NCBI GenBank assembly: GCA_003216295.1
Contig: QCJB01000012.1
Span: forward strand, 1 to 39,559
Source: Prochlorococcus sp. AG-402-P16
GTDB taxonomy: Bacteria > Cyanobacteriota > Cyanobacteriia > PCC-6307 > Cyanobiaceae
DNA length: 39,559 bases
Direction of reading: 5' to 3'
The notes beneath the pieces are model-generated. The model was given only the letters and a program-made list of their open reading frames with translations, did no database searches and was not told where the DNA came from. The translations under genes were made by a program, and so were the position numbers. Positions 7,776-15,341 of the stretch are shown here, one piece after another. The stretch's first letter is position 1. Each line of letters begins with the position of its first letter.

Positions 7776-9854
7776 TTATTTTTGGATTAAATCAAATACG
7801 AAACATATTCTTTCTTCTAGGCTTTCAAATGGAATTGTTTGATGAAACAAAGAAGAAGGGAATATACATATATCTCTAAAATTTAATTTTTTAATTGTTA
7901 AGTCAAAATTTTTTTCTTTATTAGGATATTGAGGTCCTTCATAACTGAAAGCTATAGCTCCAGAATTAACATTTTCCCCATGATATTTCGGGATTTGTAG
8001 ATAAAAACTGCCTGTTATCCATCCATACTCATGATTGTGTTGTTTAAGATAACCTCCACTTTTCATACCAATTATCCATGATCGAAGTTCATATTCCTTT
8101 GGCCAATTTTTTATAAACCCCTGATTACTATCCTTGAAATTCATTTTATAAAGATTAATTTTTTCTTCTAATGCTTTCTTGACTGAAAATATAAAGGGAT
8201 AGTTTAAAGAAAATAAGTTTCCAGAAGTTTGCTTTCCATTAAGGAGTAGATTCTGCGATTGAGTTTCTGTTTTCTCGCTTTTATAGTAATCAATTAAATT
8301 TTTTAAATCTTCAGAAGAGAATATATCTTCATCGATCTTGTCTAATAAGATATATTTTTTTGTTTCATTACAAAAAGGTGAATTAATTCTTTTATTATAA
8401 ATAATATTTGCATGCTCTATAATACCTCCAATCTCAGCATTACAAAAATTATTTCTTGTTAGCTCATAATATTTTTGATAAAATTGATGTTCTTTATCAA
8501 GGCATAATAAGCAAGCTAAAATCATACTTTGAGATCGTCCGTAATTTTTTCCATTTAAAATATTAATTGCTTGTTCATAGTTACCTTCTAAATACTTCTT
8601 TTGAGCTATTAAAAAACTAGTTCTTTCTAATCTTGGATCGAGTTTAATAGCTTTCTGCCAATATTTCTCTGCCTCATTTATTTTCCCATTGAGATTTAAT
8701 ACATCCCCTAGATTTGAGTATGCTAAAGCATTATTCTGATTTAATTTGATTGATTTGTGCAAGTATATTTCTGCTTCTTTTAATTTTCCAATGTTAGTAT
8801 AAACACTTCCTAGGTTGGTGTATGCGTTTGCTATTTGTGGATTAAGTTCAATTGCTCTGAGTAGAGGTATTTTGGCTTCTTCAGGTTTTCCTTTTTGAAG
8901 CAATATGCCTCCCAAATTCGTGTAAGCTTCAGCTGATTCAGGATCAAGTTCAATAGCTTTTCGAGTGAATGATTCTGCATCTTCTAATTGTTCTATCTCT
9001 TTCAAAACGATTCCAAGATTTAAATGAGCTATTGCAAAATCAGGTTTGAGAGTAATGGTTTTGCGTAGAGGCTCTTCTGCTTCTTTGAGCTTACCCTTTG
9101 CAATTAATATTGAGCTGAGAAGATAATGAGCATTGAAGAGATTTGGATTTAGATTAATAGAATTAGTAAGAAAAATTTCTGCTTCTTTTTCTTTATTTAA
9201 ATCTTTTAAAATTGCTCCAAGATTTAGATGAGCCATTGCAAAATCAGGTTTGAGAGCAATGGTTTTGCGTAGTGACTCTTCTGCTTCTTTAAGCTTATTT
9301 TGGTTTATTAGGATTTCTGATAGTAGAAAATATAAATTGTAGAGGTTTGGATTCAGCTCAGTTGCTTTACGAAAGTAATTCTCCGATTCCTCTACCTTGT
9401 TAAGACGAAAAAAAGTATTAGCTAATTTCTCCCAAGCAATAATCAATAAAGGCTCCGATTGAGTTGCTTTTTTGAAAAGAGATAGTGCATATTCATTTTC
9501 GCCAGAATTAAGAGCAATGTTTCCAAGATTTGTTAAAGCAGGAGCATAGGAATCATTTATAGACAATGACTTTTGATAGTATTTTTTGGCTGAAACTATG
9601 TCTCCTTCTGCGAGAAATGTATTGCCAAGATCTTTAATTAACTCATAGTCATTAGGTTGTATTTCTAGTGCTCGATTTAAATATAAGCGAGAATCTTTTA
9701 TATTTCTAATTTCTAATAATGACTTGTATATTAACTTTAAAGCTTGGAAAGAATTAATATTTTCTTCTAGTATTTTTTGGCATACATCTATGCTTTCTTT
9801 GTATCTCTTTTTCGTAAAGAGTAATTTTGCTATATTAATCTTGCTTTCCAACAT
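7776..9854 (-). CDS. TPR protein with C-terminal 2OG-Fe(II) oxygenase domain
   Basis: A 692-aa protein. About twelve TPR units fill residues ~1-430. A less regular linker follows (about 430-570), then a clear putative 2OG-Fe(II) oxygenase domain (about 585-690): SGGYLKQHNHEYGWITG with H606 and H608, YLQIP, GAIAFS, and FPSSLFHQTIPF...ERICFVFDL with H671 and R682. In this family the conserved His residues bind iron and the Arg binds 2-oxoglutarate. TPRs presumably choose the substrate; which one is unknown. A 204-bp internal duplication repeats LKEAEE.LRKTI.LKPDFA 68 residues apart. The gene lies upstream of the three TPR-GT genes on the same strand, separated by 227 bp, so it may have its own transcript. 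Confidence 0.85.
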   Translation of the reverse strand: MLESKINIAKLLFTKKRYKESIDVCQKILEENINSFQALKLIYKSLLEIRNIKDSRLYLNRALEIQPNDYELIKDLGNTFLAEGDIVSAKKYYQKSLSINDSYAPALTNLGNIALNSGENEYALSLFKKATQSEPLLIIAWEKLANTFFRLNKVEESENYFRKATELNPNLYNLYFLLSEILINQNKLKEAEESLRKTIALKPDFAMAHLNLGAILKDLNKEKEAEIFLTNSINLNPNLFNAHYLLSSILIAKGKLKEAEEPLRKTITLKPDFAIAHLNLGIVLKEIEQLEDAESFTRKAIELDPESAEAYTNLGGILLQKGKPEEAKIPLLRAIELNPQIANAYTNLGSVYTNIGKLKEAEIYLHKSIKLNQNNALAYSNLGDVLNLNGKINEAEKYWQKAIKLDPRLERTSFLIAQKKYLEGNYEQAINILNGKNYGRSQSMILACLLCLDKEHQFYQKYYELTRNNFCNAEIGGIIEHANIIYNKRINSPFCNETKKYILLDKIDEDIFSSEDLKNLIDYYKSEKTETQSQNLLLNGKQTSGNLFSLNYPFIFSVKKALEEKINLYKMNFKDSNQGFIKNWPKEYELRSWIIGMKSGGYLKQHNHEYGWITGSFYLQIPKYHGENVNSGAIAFSYEGPQYPNKEKNFDLTIKKLNFRDICIFPSSLFHQTIPFESLEERICFVFDLIQK
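9018..9296. repeat. 204-bp internal duplication of two TPR units
   Basis: The stretch around 9018-9095 is repeated around 9222-9296 at an offset of 204 bp, with scattered mismatches. Like the repeat in the 745-aa gene it is exactly two TPRs long and keeps the frame, but it is more diverged. Confidence 0.75.
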
Positions 9855-10268
9855 GGTAAGAATAATATAATTTATTATATCATCTTGTCTAAATTTTAGG
9901 AAGCATATTTTGCTTTATATCTATCTTGAAGAAACATTAAAATTTTACGAAAATAGATTATTTTGAAAATAATAATATTATTCATCTAGAAGTCAACAAT
10001 AATTTACTTATGGATTAAAATAATTCTGTCAAAAATTTTCAATACTATAAATTATTAAACATGTAATTATTTGTCCTCTAAGAATTATTCCTAGTGTAAT
10101 TCTTGTATTCAGTTAATCCTATATTAAATTTATTATTTTAGTCTAAAGTCTATTGATTTGTATTGAATCAACTAGCGTTTTCTTTTATATTAAAAATTTG
10201 TAATATGTGTTTATTTACGATTGAAATATTTGTATTATGTCTAATTAATTTATTTGGCAACTTAAATA
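9855..10268. other. Intergenic region between divergent genes
   Basis: This 414-bp, very AT-rich gap separates the starts of the 692-aa TPR gene (minus) and the DUF5672 gene (plus), so it should hold both promoters. I saw no tRNA, no strong hairpin and no convincing small gene. Many TA-rich hexamers could serve as -10 boxes, and I cannot choose among them. Confidence 0.5.
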
Positions 10269-11177
10269 ATGGAGAAAATTGATTTAATGACAAGGTTGAA
10301 AGAGTATAGAATAAATAAATTTTATTCTCATGTTTATTTTATCTTGGAGAATTACCTGGAAAAATGGGTAAGAAGTGAATTTATATCTAAGATAAGTTCA
10401 ATTTCTTCTTTTGAGTTCACAGCTGTGATTTTGGAGGATAGGCCAAATAAATTATTAAGATTTTCTATTATAAATACATTATTAATGACTAGGGCAAAAA
10501 TGAAAATAATTATTTTTACAACTAACGATAAGTTAGTAAAAATGAATCAACTTTTTTCAGATATAAGCGAATTTGTGGAAATACGTCTTTTAAATTATGA
10601 TCAATCATTTATAAAAAAATTATCTATTCAAAATTATAATAAAACTATGTTTAGTGCCGAATTTTGGAGGCAATTACCTACTAATAATATTTTACTTTTT
10701 CAAACTGACTCATTATTAATTGAGCCGTTAAACTTCTTGATTTTTGAATATGATTATGTTGGGGCTCCATTTGCTAAAGAAAAATATATATCTACTATTT
10801 TTCCTAATTTTTCTGATAATGATCAATCTGAAATTGCTGGTACTTGGATAACACAGGTTTTCAATCGGAAACATAAGATACCCGATGGTATATTTCAAGG
10901 GAATGGAGGTTTGTCAATTAGAAATCGTGATGTAATGATAAAAATTTGTGAGAATGAAATTCCATTAAATGATGAGAATGAGGATATTTATTTTAGTAGA
11001 CTTGTTCAGAAATATTCTAGCCGCTTACCTTCTTTAGCTACAGCTTCTCGGTTTTCTTGTGAATGTGAATATTATAAAAGTATAGGATTTCATGCTAGTT
11101 ATTTGTATCTTTCAAGTTCCCAACAGGCTGAAATATATGAAAGACATTTGAAATATGTAATGAGTTTAACCTTATAG
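10269..11177 (+). CDS. DUF5672 family protein, glycosyltransferase-like
   Basis: A 302-aa protein matching the DUF5672 pattern: FSAEFWRQLPTNNILLFQTDSLL (about residues 129-152), DYVGAPFA (about 161-168), FQGNGGLSIRNRDVM (about 214-228) and NEDIYFS (about 242-248). The QTDS and GNGG..LR elements recall the DxD and acceptor-site motifs of GT-A enzymes, and DUF5672 genes are common in glycan-biosynthesis islands, so a sugar-transfer role is likely but not proven. The start is uncertain: ATG 10269 has no clear ribosome site, while ATG 10287 has GGAG 12 bases upstream. It faces the methyltransferase-glycosyltransferase gene across a 49-bp AT-rich gap. Confidence 0.75.
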   Translation: MEKIDLMTRLKEYRINKFYSHVYFILENYLEKWVRSEFISKISSISSFEFTAVILEDRPNKLLRFSIINTLLMTRAKMKIIIFTTNDKLVKMNQLFSDISEFVEIRLLNYDQSFIKKLSIQNYNKTMFSAEFWRQLPTNNILLFQTDSLLIEPLNFLIFEYDYVGAPFAKEKYISTIFPNFSDNDQSEIAGTWITQVFNRKHKIPDGIFQGNGGLSIRNRDVMIKICENEIPLNDENEDIYFSRLVQKYSSRLPSLATASRFSCECEYYKSIGFHASYLYLSSSQQAEIYERHLKYVMSLTL

Positions 11178-11226
11178 ATTTTTTAGAAAAATAATTATTA
11201 ATTTATTTTTTATATTATTTTTAAAT

Positions 11227-12924
11227 CTAACTATTGTTTAATTCTGGTTCTCTTTCAAGTATTGCCTTATTTATTTCATTTCTTCTTTCCCATAGATTTT
11301 TATACCATTCTTCCCTTTTTTTTACTTGTTGTGAGGCCAACCTATTTTTAAATACGTATTCTCTTGCTTTAATCCCAATTTCTCTTATCCTTTTAGGATT
11401 TTTTTCCCAGTTTTGGAGTATCGATATTAAAGTATCACTATCATTAAAGAATCTAGCTGACTCACCATCTTTAAATGTTTTGTTATAAATTACTGGATTA
11501 GCTAAAATTGCTAATGAGTGTGAGGCTGCTTCTAATGCTTTTAAGTCAGACTTACATCTATTAAAACTATTGTCTAATAAAGGCATGAAACAAATATCAC
11601 ACTTACTCATGATATCTAAATATCTTGAGTAAGTGCATAATGGATTAAATTTCTTATGTGTTGCGGGTAACCGGATGGAATTATAAAATAATTCATCATA
11701 TACAACTTCAAATCTCCAGCGTTTTTTATTTAATGATAATCCTTGATTAAGTGAGTCTATCCAAGGTGACCAATCATTTTTTCTATTTAGAGCTCCGAAG
11801 AATATTTTTATGTCAGAGTTATTATCTATTTCATTTTTTTTATGTCCAATTTCATCAATTACATTTGAAAAAACTTTTATCTCGGGATTCAAGTGAGAAA
11901 TCTTTCTTGCAATTTCATTGGTAGAAACCTGAATAGCATGACAACTGCTAAGTGAGAAATTATATTTTTGATCTTTCTCCAGAAATTCAGATGGATCATC
12001 ATCTAAATCAATAATAATAATATATTCATTCTTTAATAAAGTCCTAACACGATTTAGAGAATTCTCATCTTTTTTTTCTAATAATCTATTTAATACCATT
12101 ATTTTTGGTATTTTTATACTACTAGAGTAGATCTTTATCTGTTCACCAATTCTGTTTGATATATCAGGGAGAGTATTTAAAGCATTAAAGGGAACATTTA
12201 TTCTTGATTCAGCAATTACAGGGGGGTTTACTTTTGATTTTAATATATCTATATGAAATCTTTTGTATTTTCCTTTCTTTGCTACAACAAGGAATTGTTT
12301 AGGCGCAATATTACTGATAAATGTATTTTGATTTAATTTCAGATTATTTAAGCTAGTTCCAATTTGCTTAGTAAATTCAATTGTTTTTTCAAAATCATTA
12401 ACTATTGGTTTGATTAAACAAATATTAAAACCATTATCTTCTAATAAATTCTTTATACCTTTTAATGTAAATAACCCTTGAATATTTTCAGGATAAATAC
12501 CTATTTTTTCTTTTTGAAATGATTCACTTAGTAACTCTTGTATGATACTCCAATGTTGAATATTCTGAATAAAAGCAATCACAACTCCGTTATCTTTCAA
12601 CCATTCCAATTGATATGGAATATTTTTCCATGGATCTTTTATAATTTCTAAAGTTTGATTATAAATTAAGCAATCTAATGGGGGTATTTTGTTTTTTAGC
12701 TTAGTTGTATCTTTAAGATCATAATTATAAACTACATCAAGTCTTTTTTTAGCAATCAAACTATTATTTTGTTCTTTTTCTATCCCATAATATTTAACTA
12801 ACGGCTGTTTCTTTTTGAATTTATAACCTAGAGATCCATTGCCGCATCCTATTTCAAGTATATAATTCGAAGTTATTGGAATATTCGAAAGTAAATACGA
12901 TTCATTTTGCTCGTAATTAGTCAC
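11227..12924 (-). CDS. Methyltransferase-glycosyltransferase fusion protein
   Basis: A 565-aa two-domain protein. Residues ~20-215 form a class I SAM-dependent methyltransferase: the SAM loop ILEIGCGNGSLG (22-33), an acidic position in YYGIEKE, and LDCLIYNQTLEII (motif IV region). After a linker, residues ~225-560 look like a GT4-type GT-B fold: IMVLNRLLEKK, IKIFFGALNRKNDW at the nucleotide-binding half, and CDICFMPLLDNSFNRCKSDLKALEAA, the family's typical C-terminal donor motif. Such proteins occur in polysaccharide loci, where one polypeptide adds and caps sugars. Donor and acceptor are unknown. It converges on the DUF5672 gene, and both border the TPR-GT block, suggesting a shared glycan context. 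Confidence 0.75.
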   Translation of the reverse strand: MTNYEQNESYLLSNIPITSNYILEIGCGNGSLGYKFKKKQPLVKYYGIEKEQNNSLIAKKRLDVVYNYDLKDTTKLKNKIPPLDCLIYNQTLEIIKDPWKNIPYQLEWLKDNGVVIAFIQNIQHWSIIQELLSESFQKEKIGIYPENIQGLFTLKGIKNLLEDNGFNICLIKPIVNDFEKTIEFTKQIGTSLNNLKLNQNTFISNIAPKQFLVVAKKGKYKRFHIDILKSKVNPPVIAESRINVPFNALNTLPDISNRIGEQIKIYSSSIKIPKIMVLNRLLEKKDENSLNRVRTLLKNEYIIIIDLDDDPSEFLEKDQKYNFSLSSCHAIQVSTNEIARKISHLNPEIKVFSNVIDEIGHKKNEIDNNSDIKIFFGALNRKNDWSPWIDSLNQGLSLNKKRWRFEVVYDELFYNSIRLPATHKKFNPLCTYSRYLDIMSKCDICFMPLLDNSFNRCKSDLKALEAASHSLAILANPVIYNKTFKDGESARFFNDSDTLISILQNWEKNPKRIREIGIKAREYVFKNRLASQQVKKREEWYKNLWERRNEINKAILEREPELNNS

Positions 12925-13233
12925 TTTGACTTTTAGTGAAGGTATATAAATAGAAGATACTCTTTTGAATTAAAAGAATGCAAATAATTAATTATTTTTA
13001 TAAAAAATTTATCTATATCAATTACAGAATTTCTAGATAATATATCGAATACCTATTTGATGTTTATCTGTTGTGGCTATTTATTAAATTTAGCCTATGA
13101 AAAGTTACCCAATTAATCCATCGGAGAGATTTAAACTAGGTTTTTTTGCAGCACTTCATTGCAACTACGGAATATTTTTTAAATCTTAGTAATTTGGATG
13201 CTTGAATGATATTGATTTTAGGGTTAAAGAAAC
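12925..13233. other. Intergenic region with a possible 30-codon ORF
   Basis: This 309-bp gap separates the divergent methyltransferase-GT and Lys/Ala-rich genes. It contains an ATG at 13097 opening 30 codons (MKSYPINPSERFKLGFFAAL...) to TAG at 13187-13189. The NPSERFKLGFFAAL stretch slightly recalls the chlorophyll-binding helix of high-light-inducible proteins (ERxNGRxAMxGF), but the key residues are absent. Otherwise I see only AT-rich promoter-like sequence. Confidence 0.35.
13097..13189 (+). CDS. Possible 30-aa small protein
   Basis: An ATG-initiated ORF of 30 codons with polar N-terminus and a short hydrophobic stretch (LGFFAAL). There is no recognisable family and no strong ribosome binding site. 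It is listed because cyanobacterial small membrane proteins are often missed, and a small-protein cluster follows directly downstream. Confidence 0.2.
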   Translation: MKSYPINPSERFKLGFFAALHCNYGIFFKS

Positions 13234-13542
13234 GTGGCAGTAGTTAACAAACGTCAAGCAGATAAGAAGGCTTTAGCAGAGAAGAAAGCTCAAGCAGATA
13301 AGAAGGCTTTAGCAGAGAAGAAAGCTCAAGCAGAGAAGAAGGCTTTAGCAGAGAAGAAAGCTCAACCAGAGAAGAAAGTCATTGCTATGCCTAAATTGGA
13401 TTCAAAGCAAAAGCGCGACTCTAGAACTGAATTGTTAACAGTTTCAGTTTCTTTAAATACTGGCAAGATTGTAGGAATAGTTGCCGTTGGAATTATTGCT
13501 TCTGCGTTTCTTGTCTCTGCAATGGTATTTATCGCTGGGTAA
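13234..13542 (+). CDS. Lys/Ala-rich repeat protein with C-terminal membrane span
   Basis: A 102-aa protein starting at GTG. Residues ~8-50 are a tandem of six-residue units (ADKKAL, AEKKAQ) encoded by a 36-bp minisatellite; they would form a strongly basic helix. A short linker follows, then LLTVSVSLNT and a hydrophobic span (about 78-100, IVGIVAVGIIASAFLVSAMV). The tail strongly resembles the 44-aa protein encoded at 14301-14435, so the two share a small membrane module. The basic repeat would be cytoplasmic under the positive-inside rule and could bind nucleic acid or acidic surfaces; no function is known. A GTG start preceded by AGGG about 13 bases away is weak, but no better start is seen. 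Confidence 0.65.
   Translation: MAVVNKRQADKKALAEKKAQADKKALAEKKAQAEKKALAEKKAQPEKKVIAMPKLDSKQKRDSRTELLTVSVSLNTGKIVGIVAVGIIASAFLVSAMVFIAG
13255..13380 (+). repeat. 36-bp minisatellite in coding sequence
   Basis: Three consecutive 36-bp units start at 13255, 13291 and 13327, each coding for two KKA-type hexapeptides, followed by a partial fourth unit from 13363. Units 1 and 2 are identical; unit 3 differs by a base (GATAAG to GAGAAG). Each unit is itself a doubled 18-bp element. The length is a multiple of three, so copy-number changes would lengthen or shorten the protein without a frameshift. Confidence 0.9.
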
Positions 13543-13633
13543 TTCAATTCAAAAAGAAGATATTAAAAGTCGAATTTTGATGCTGAATCTCTGCTAGATT
13601 TTCATTTTTATACTTTTAGAGAAAATCTTAACT

Positions 13634-14182
13634 GTGATTAAAGAAAGATTCCGGGAAATTCTTGAATTCACTAAGAGTGAATCCCCCTACAGGAAAGCTA
13701 ATAAAGGGTGGATTAATAAGGATATATTTTTAGAATTTGGAAAATCTGTTAATAAATTGAATGAAAAATCTGAACTGGCAAAAGTAACATTAATTTGGAC
13801 ACCTCTTCAGAGATTAATATCTAATATTTTTCTTATCATTATTTTATCTTCCATAGTTGTCTTCACCTCTATAAAATTTGCAGAAGGTAAATTTAAAATT
13901 GATTTATTTAATATTTCTGTGAATGATAAATTAGTTGATTCAAATACTAAAGACATAAGTTTATTTAAAGAGAAGAAAGATCCTTCGCATGGGAAGTTAG
14001 AGTCTAAATTAATTCAAGATCTAGATATTGAAGGAATAAATTTATCAAAAGAACTAATTGAAGAAGAGAACTTTATTAAAGATAAACAAAATCTAATTGA
14101 GGAGAGAAATTTGGAAGATCTAGATAAGAAGAAAGATATTAAAATTTTAAAAACTCAAAAATCAAAGTCAAACTTTTTTTGA
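13634..14182 (+). CDS. Single-span membrane protein of unknown function
   Basis: A 182-aa protein starting at GTG. Residues 1-60 are polar and basic, a transmembrane segment spans about 62-80 (LISNIFLIIILSSIVVFTSI), and the C-terminal ~100 residues are rich in Lys, Glu and Asp (for example LEDLDKKKDIKILK), probably partly helical or disordered. I recognise no family. It lies between two genes for small membrane proteins that resemble each other, 91 bp after the first and 118 bp before the second, so the three may act together. Confidence 0.6.
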   Translation: MIKERFREILEFTKSESPYRKANKGWINKDIFLEFGKSVNKLNEKSELAKVTLIWTPLQRLISNIFLIIILSSIVVFTSIKFAEGKFKIDLFNISVNDKLVDSNTKDISLFKEKKDPSHGKLESKLIQDLDIEGINLSKELIEEENFIKDKQNLIEERNLEDLDKKKDIKILKTQKSKSNFF

Positions 14183-14300
14183 TTATGATTTCAAAATTCA
14201 ATGATGGTTAGTTTTTTTAAAATTGTTTGCTCACCTAAGCATTTTTAGGTCTAAGGGATGTTGAGGTGCTTGAATAACAAAAATTTAGGGAGTTATTAAG

Positions 14301-14435
14301 GTGTCAGAAGCAAAGGGAAATCAACTTGCAACAATATCTGTTTATTTGAATACACCAATTATTGCAGTGCTTTTAGGCGTTGGATTTATCTTGGGTTCTA
14401 TTTTATTCGCCGGTATTTTACTTATCGCGAAATAG
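14301..14435 (+). CDS. 44-aa small membrane protein
   Basis: GTG at 14301 opens 44 codons to TAG at 14433-14435, preceded by GGGAG about nine bases upstream. The peptide has a short polar start (MSEAKGNQ), the motif LATISVYLNT, and one long hydrophobic span. The motif and span line up with the C-terminus of the Lys/Ala-rich protein at 13234 (LLTVSVSLNT plus span), which is good evidence that this is a real gene. Its last 14 bases overlap the end of the convergent serine-hydrolase gene. Function unknown; small single-span proteins of this kind often associate with larger membrane complexes. Confidence 0.65.
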   Translation: MSEAKGNQLATISVYLNTPIIAVLLGVGFILGSILFAGILLIAK

Positions 14436-15321
14436 CTAATTTATTCATTTCACTGCTTAAAGCAGGAAGCAAAAACCTATCTTTTGCTAAATTTTCTCCT
14501 GTTGTGAAAACCACAAGTAGCATTGGGCTTTGGTTTGGAGCCTCCCACCAGGCTACGTCATTACGTACTTCACTCATCAGCCCCGCTTTACTCCAAATTT
14601 TTGAAGCCAAAGGTAAACCTTCTCCTAAAAACCCATCTATTTGATTCTCTGAGTCTTCTTTTCGTTTGTGGAGATCAAGTGATCGTGAGAAAATATCTTT
14701 TAATTTTTTAGTTTCGACTAATGACCACTTGTCTTTAGTCATTAATGACTCAAAAATCCTTGCAGTTCCATTTGTTGTCATGCTATTTCGGTTTTGATTT
14801 TTTATTTCATAAAAATCTTTTTCTCTTCCAAAAGGACCTTCATTCCATGTTTTTTGACAACAGTTCCACCCTTTTAATTCTGGCCATTCCATATTCTCTA
14901 ACCATTCGTTGATAACTCTTCTTTGAACTTTCCAGGCTTGAAAGCTCTTATTCTCCAAAGAGGGTCCACTTGTGGTTCCTGTTAAAAGATCTAAAATATA
15001 ACTCGTGGCATCATTATTGGAGTTTGCAATCATTTCATTGATAGCTCTTCGAACCTCCTGAGTCTCAAGAATTAAATTCCTCTTTATCCATATCTCAGTC
15101 GCTAATGCATAGACAATTTTTACAACACTTGCAGGATATAAATTTTTGCTTGAATTCCACCCAGTTCCATATCCACTAGAGGTTGATGGGGTTGGGCTCT
15201 CATAACGAATCCAAGTTATTGCAATATTTTCATGAAGGTTTGATCTACCTTCTTTTTCATATCTATCGAGTAGACCTTTTAGGCATAATGCCATTTCAGG
15301 GTCTTGACGGTAGAACGTCAT
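14422..15321 (-). CDS. Class A beta-lactamase-like serine hydrolase
   Basis: A 299-aa protein with the three marks of the serine beta-lactamase/penicillin-binding fold: SxxK in YPASVVKI (S65, K68), an SxN-type element SNN (101-103) and KAG (245-247) in place of KTG. WWEAPNQSPMLLVVFT fits the strand after the KTG box. No signal peptide is visible at this ATG, and an in-frame stop lies only 15 bases upstream, so a secreted form is not evident. Cyanobacterial members are usually of unknown role, possibly D,D-peptidase or esterase rather than antibiotic resistance. It is transcribed divergently from an NlpC/P60 hydrolase with only 20 bp between the starts, suggesting joint control of cell-wall-related functions. 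Confidence 0.75.
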   Translation of the reverse strand: MTFYRQDPEMALCLKGLLDRYEKEGRSNLHENIAITWIRYESPTPSTSSGYGTGWNSSKNLYPASVVKIVYALATEIWIKRNLILETQEVRRAINEMIANSNNDATSYILDLLTGTTSGPSLENKSFQAWKVQRRVINEWLENMEWPELKGWNCCQKTWNEGPFGREKDFYEIKNQNRNSMTTNGTARIFESLMTKDKWSLVETKKLKDIFSRSLDLHKRKEDSENQIDGFLGEGLPLASKIWSKAGLMSEVRNDVAWWEAPNQSPMLLVVFTTGENLAKDRFLLPALSSEMNKLAISR

Positions 15322-15341
15322 AACGCCAAGAAGAATTTAAT

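Noticed and set aside
666-9854. TPR-coding repeats read as a CRISPR array or tandem satellite
   Set aside because: Repeats are 102-bp-phased, degenerate and protein-coding with TPR consensus; no constant short repeats separated by unique spacers.
9855-10268. tRNA or small RNA in the long AT-rich gap
   Set aside because: No cloverleaf, CCA end or strong structured element was found by eye.
14422-15321. Antibiotic-resistance beta-lactamase
   Set aside because: The fold motifs are present but KTG is KAG, no signal peptide is visible and no mobile context exists; a housekeeping hydrolase is more likely.
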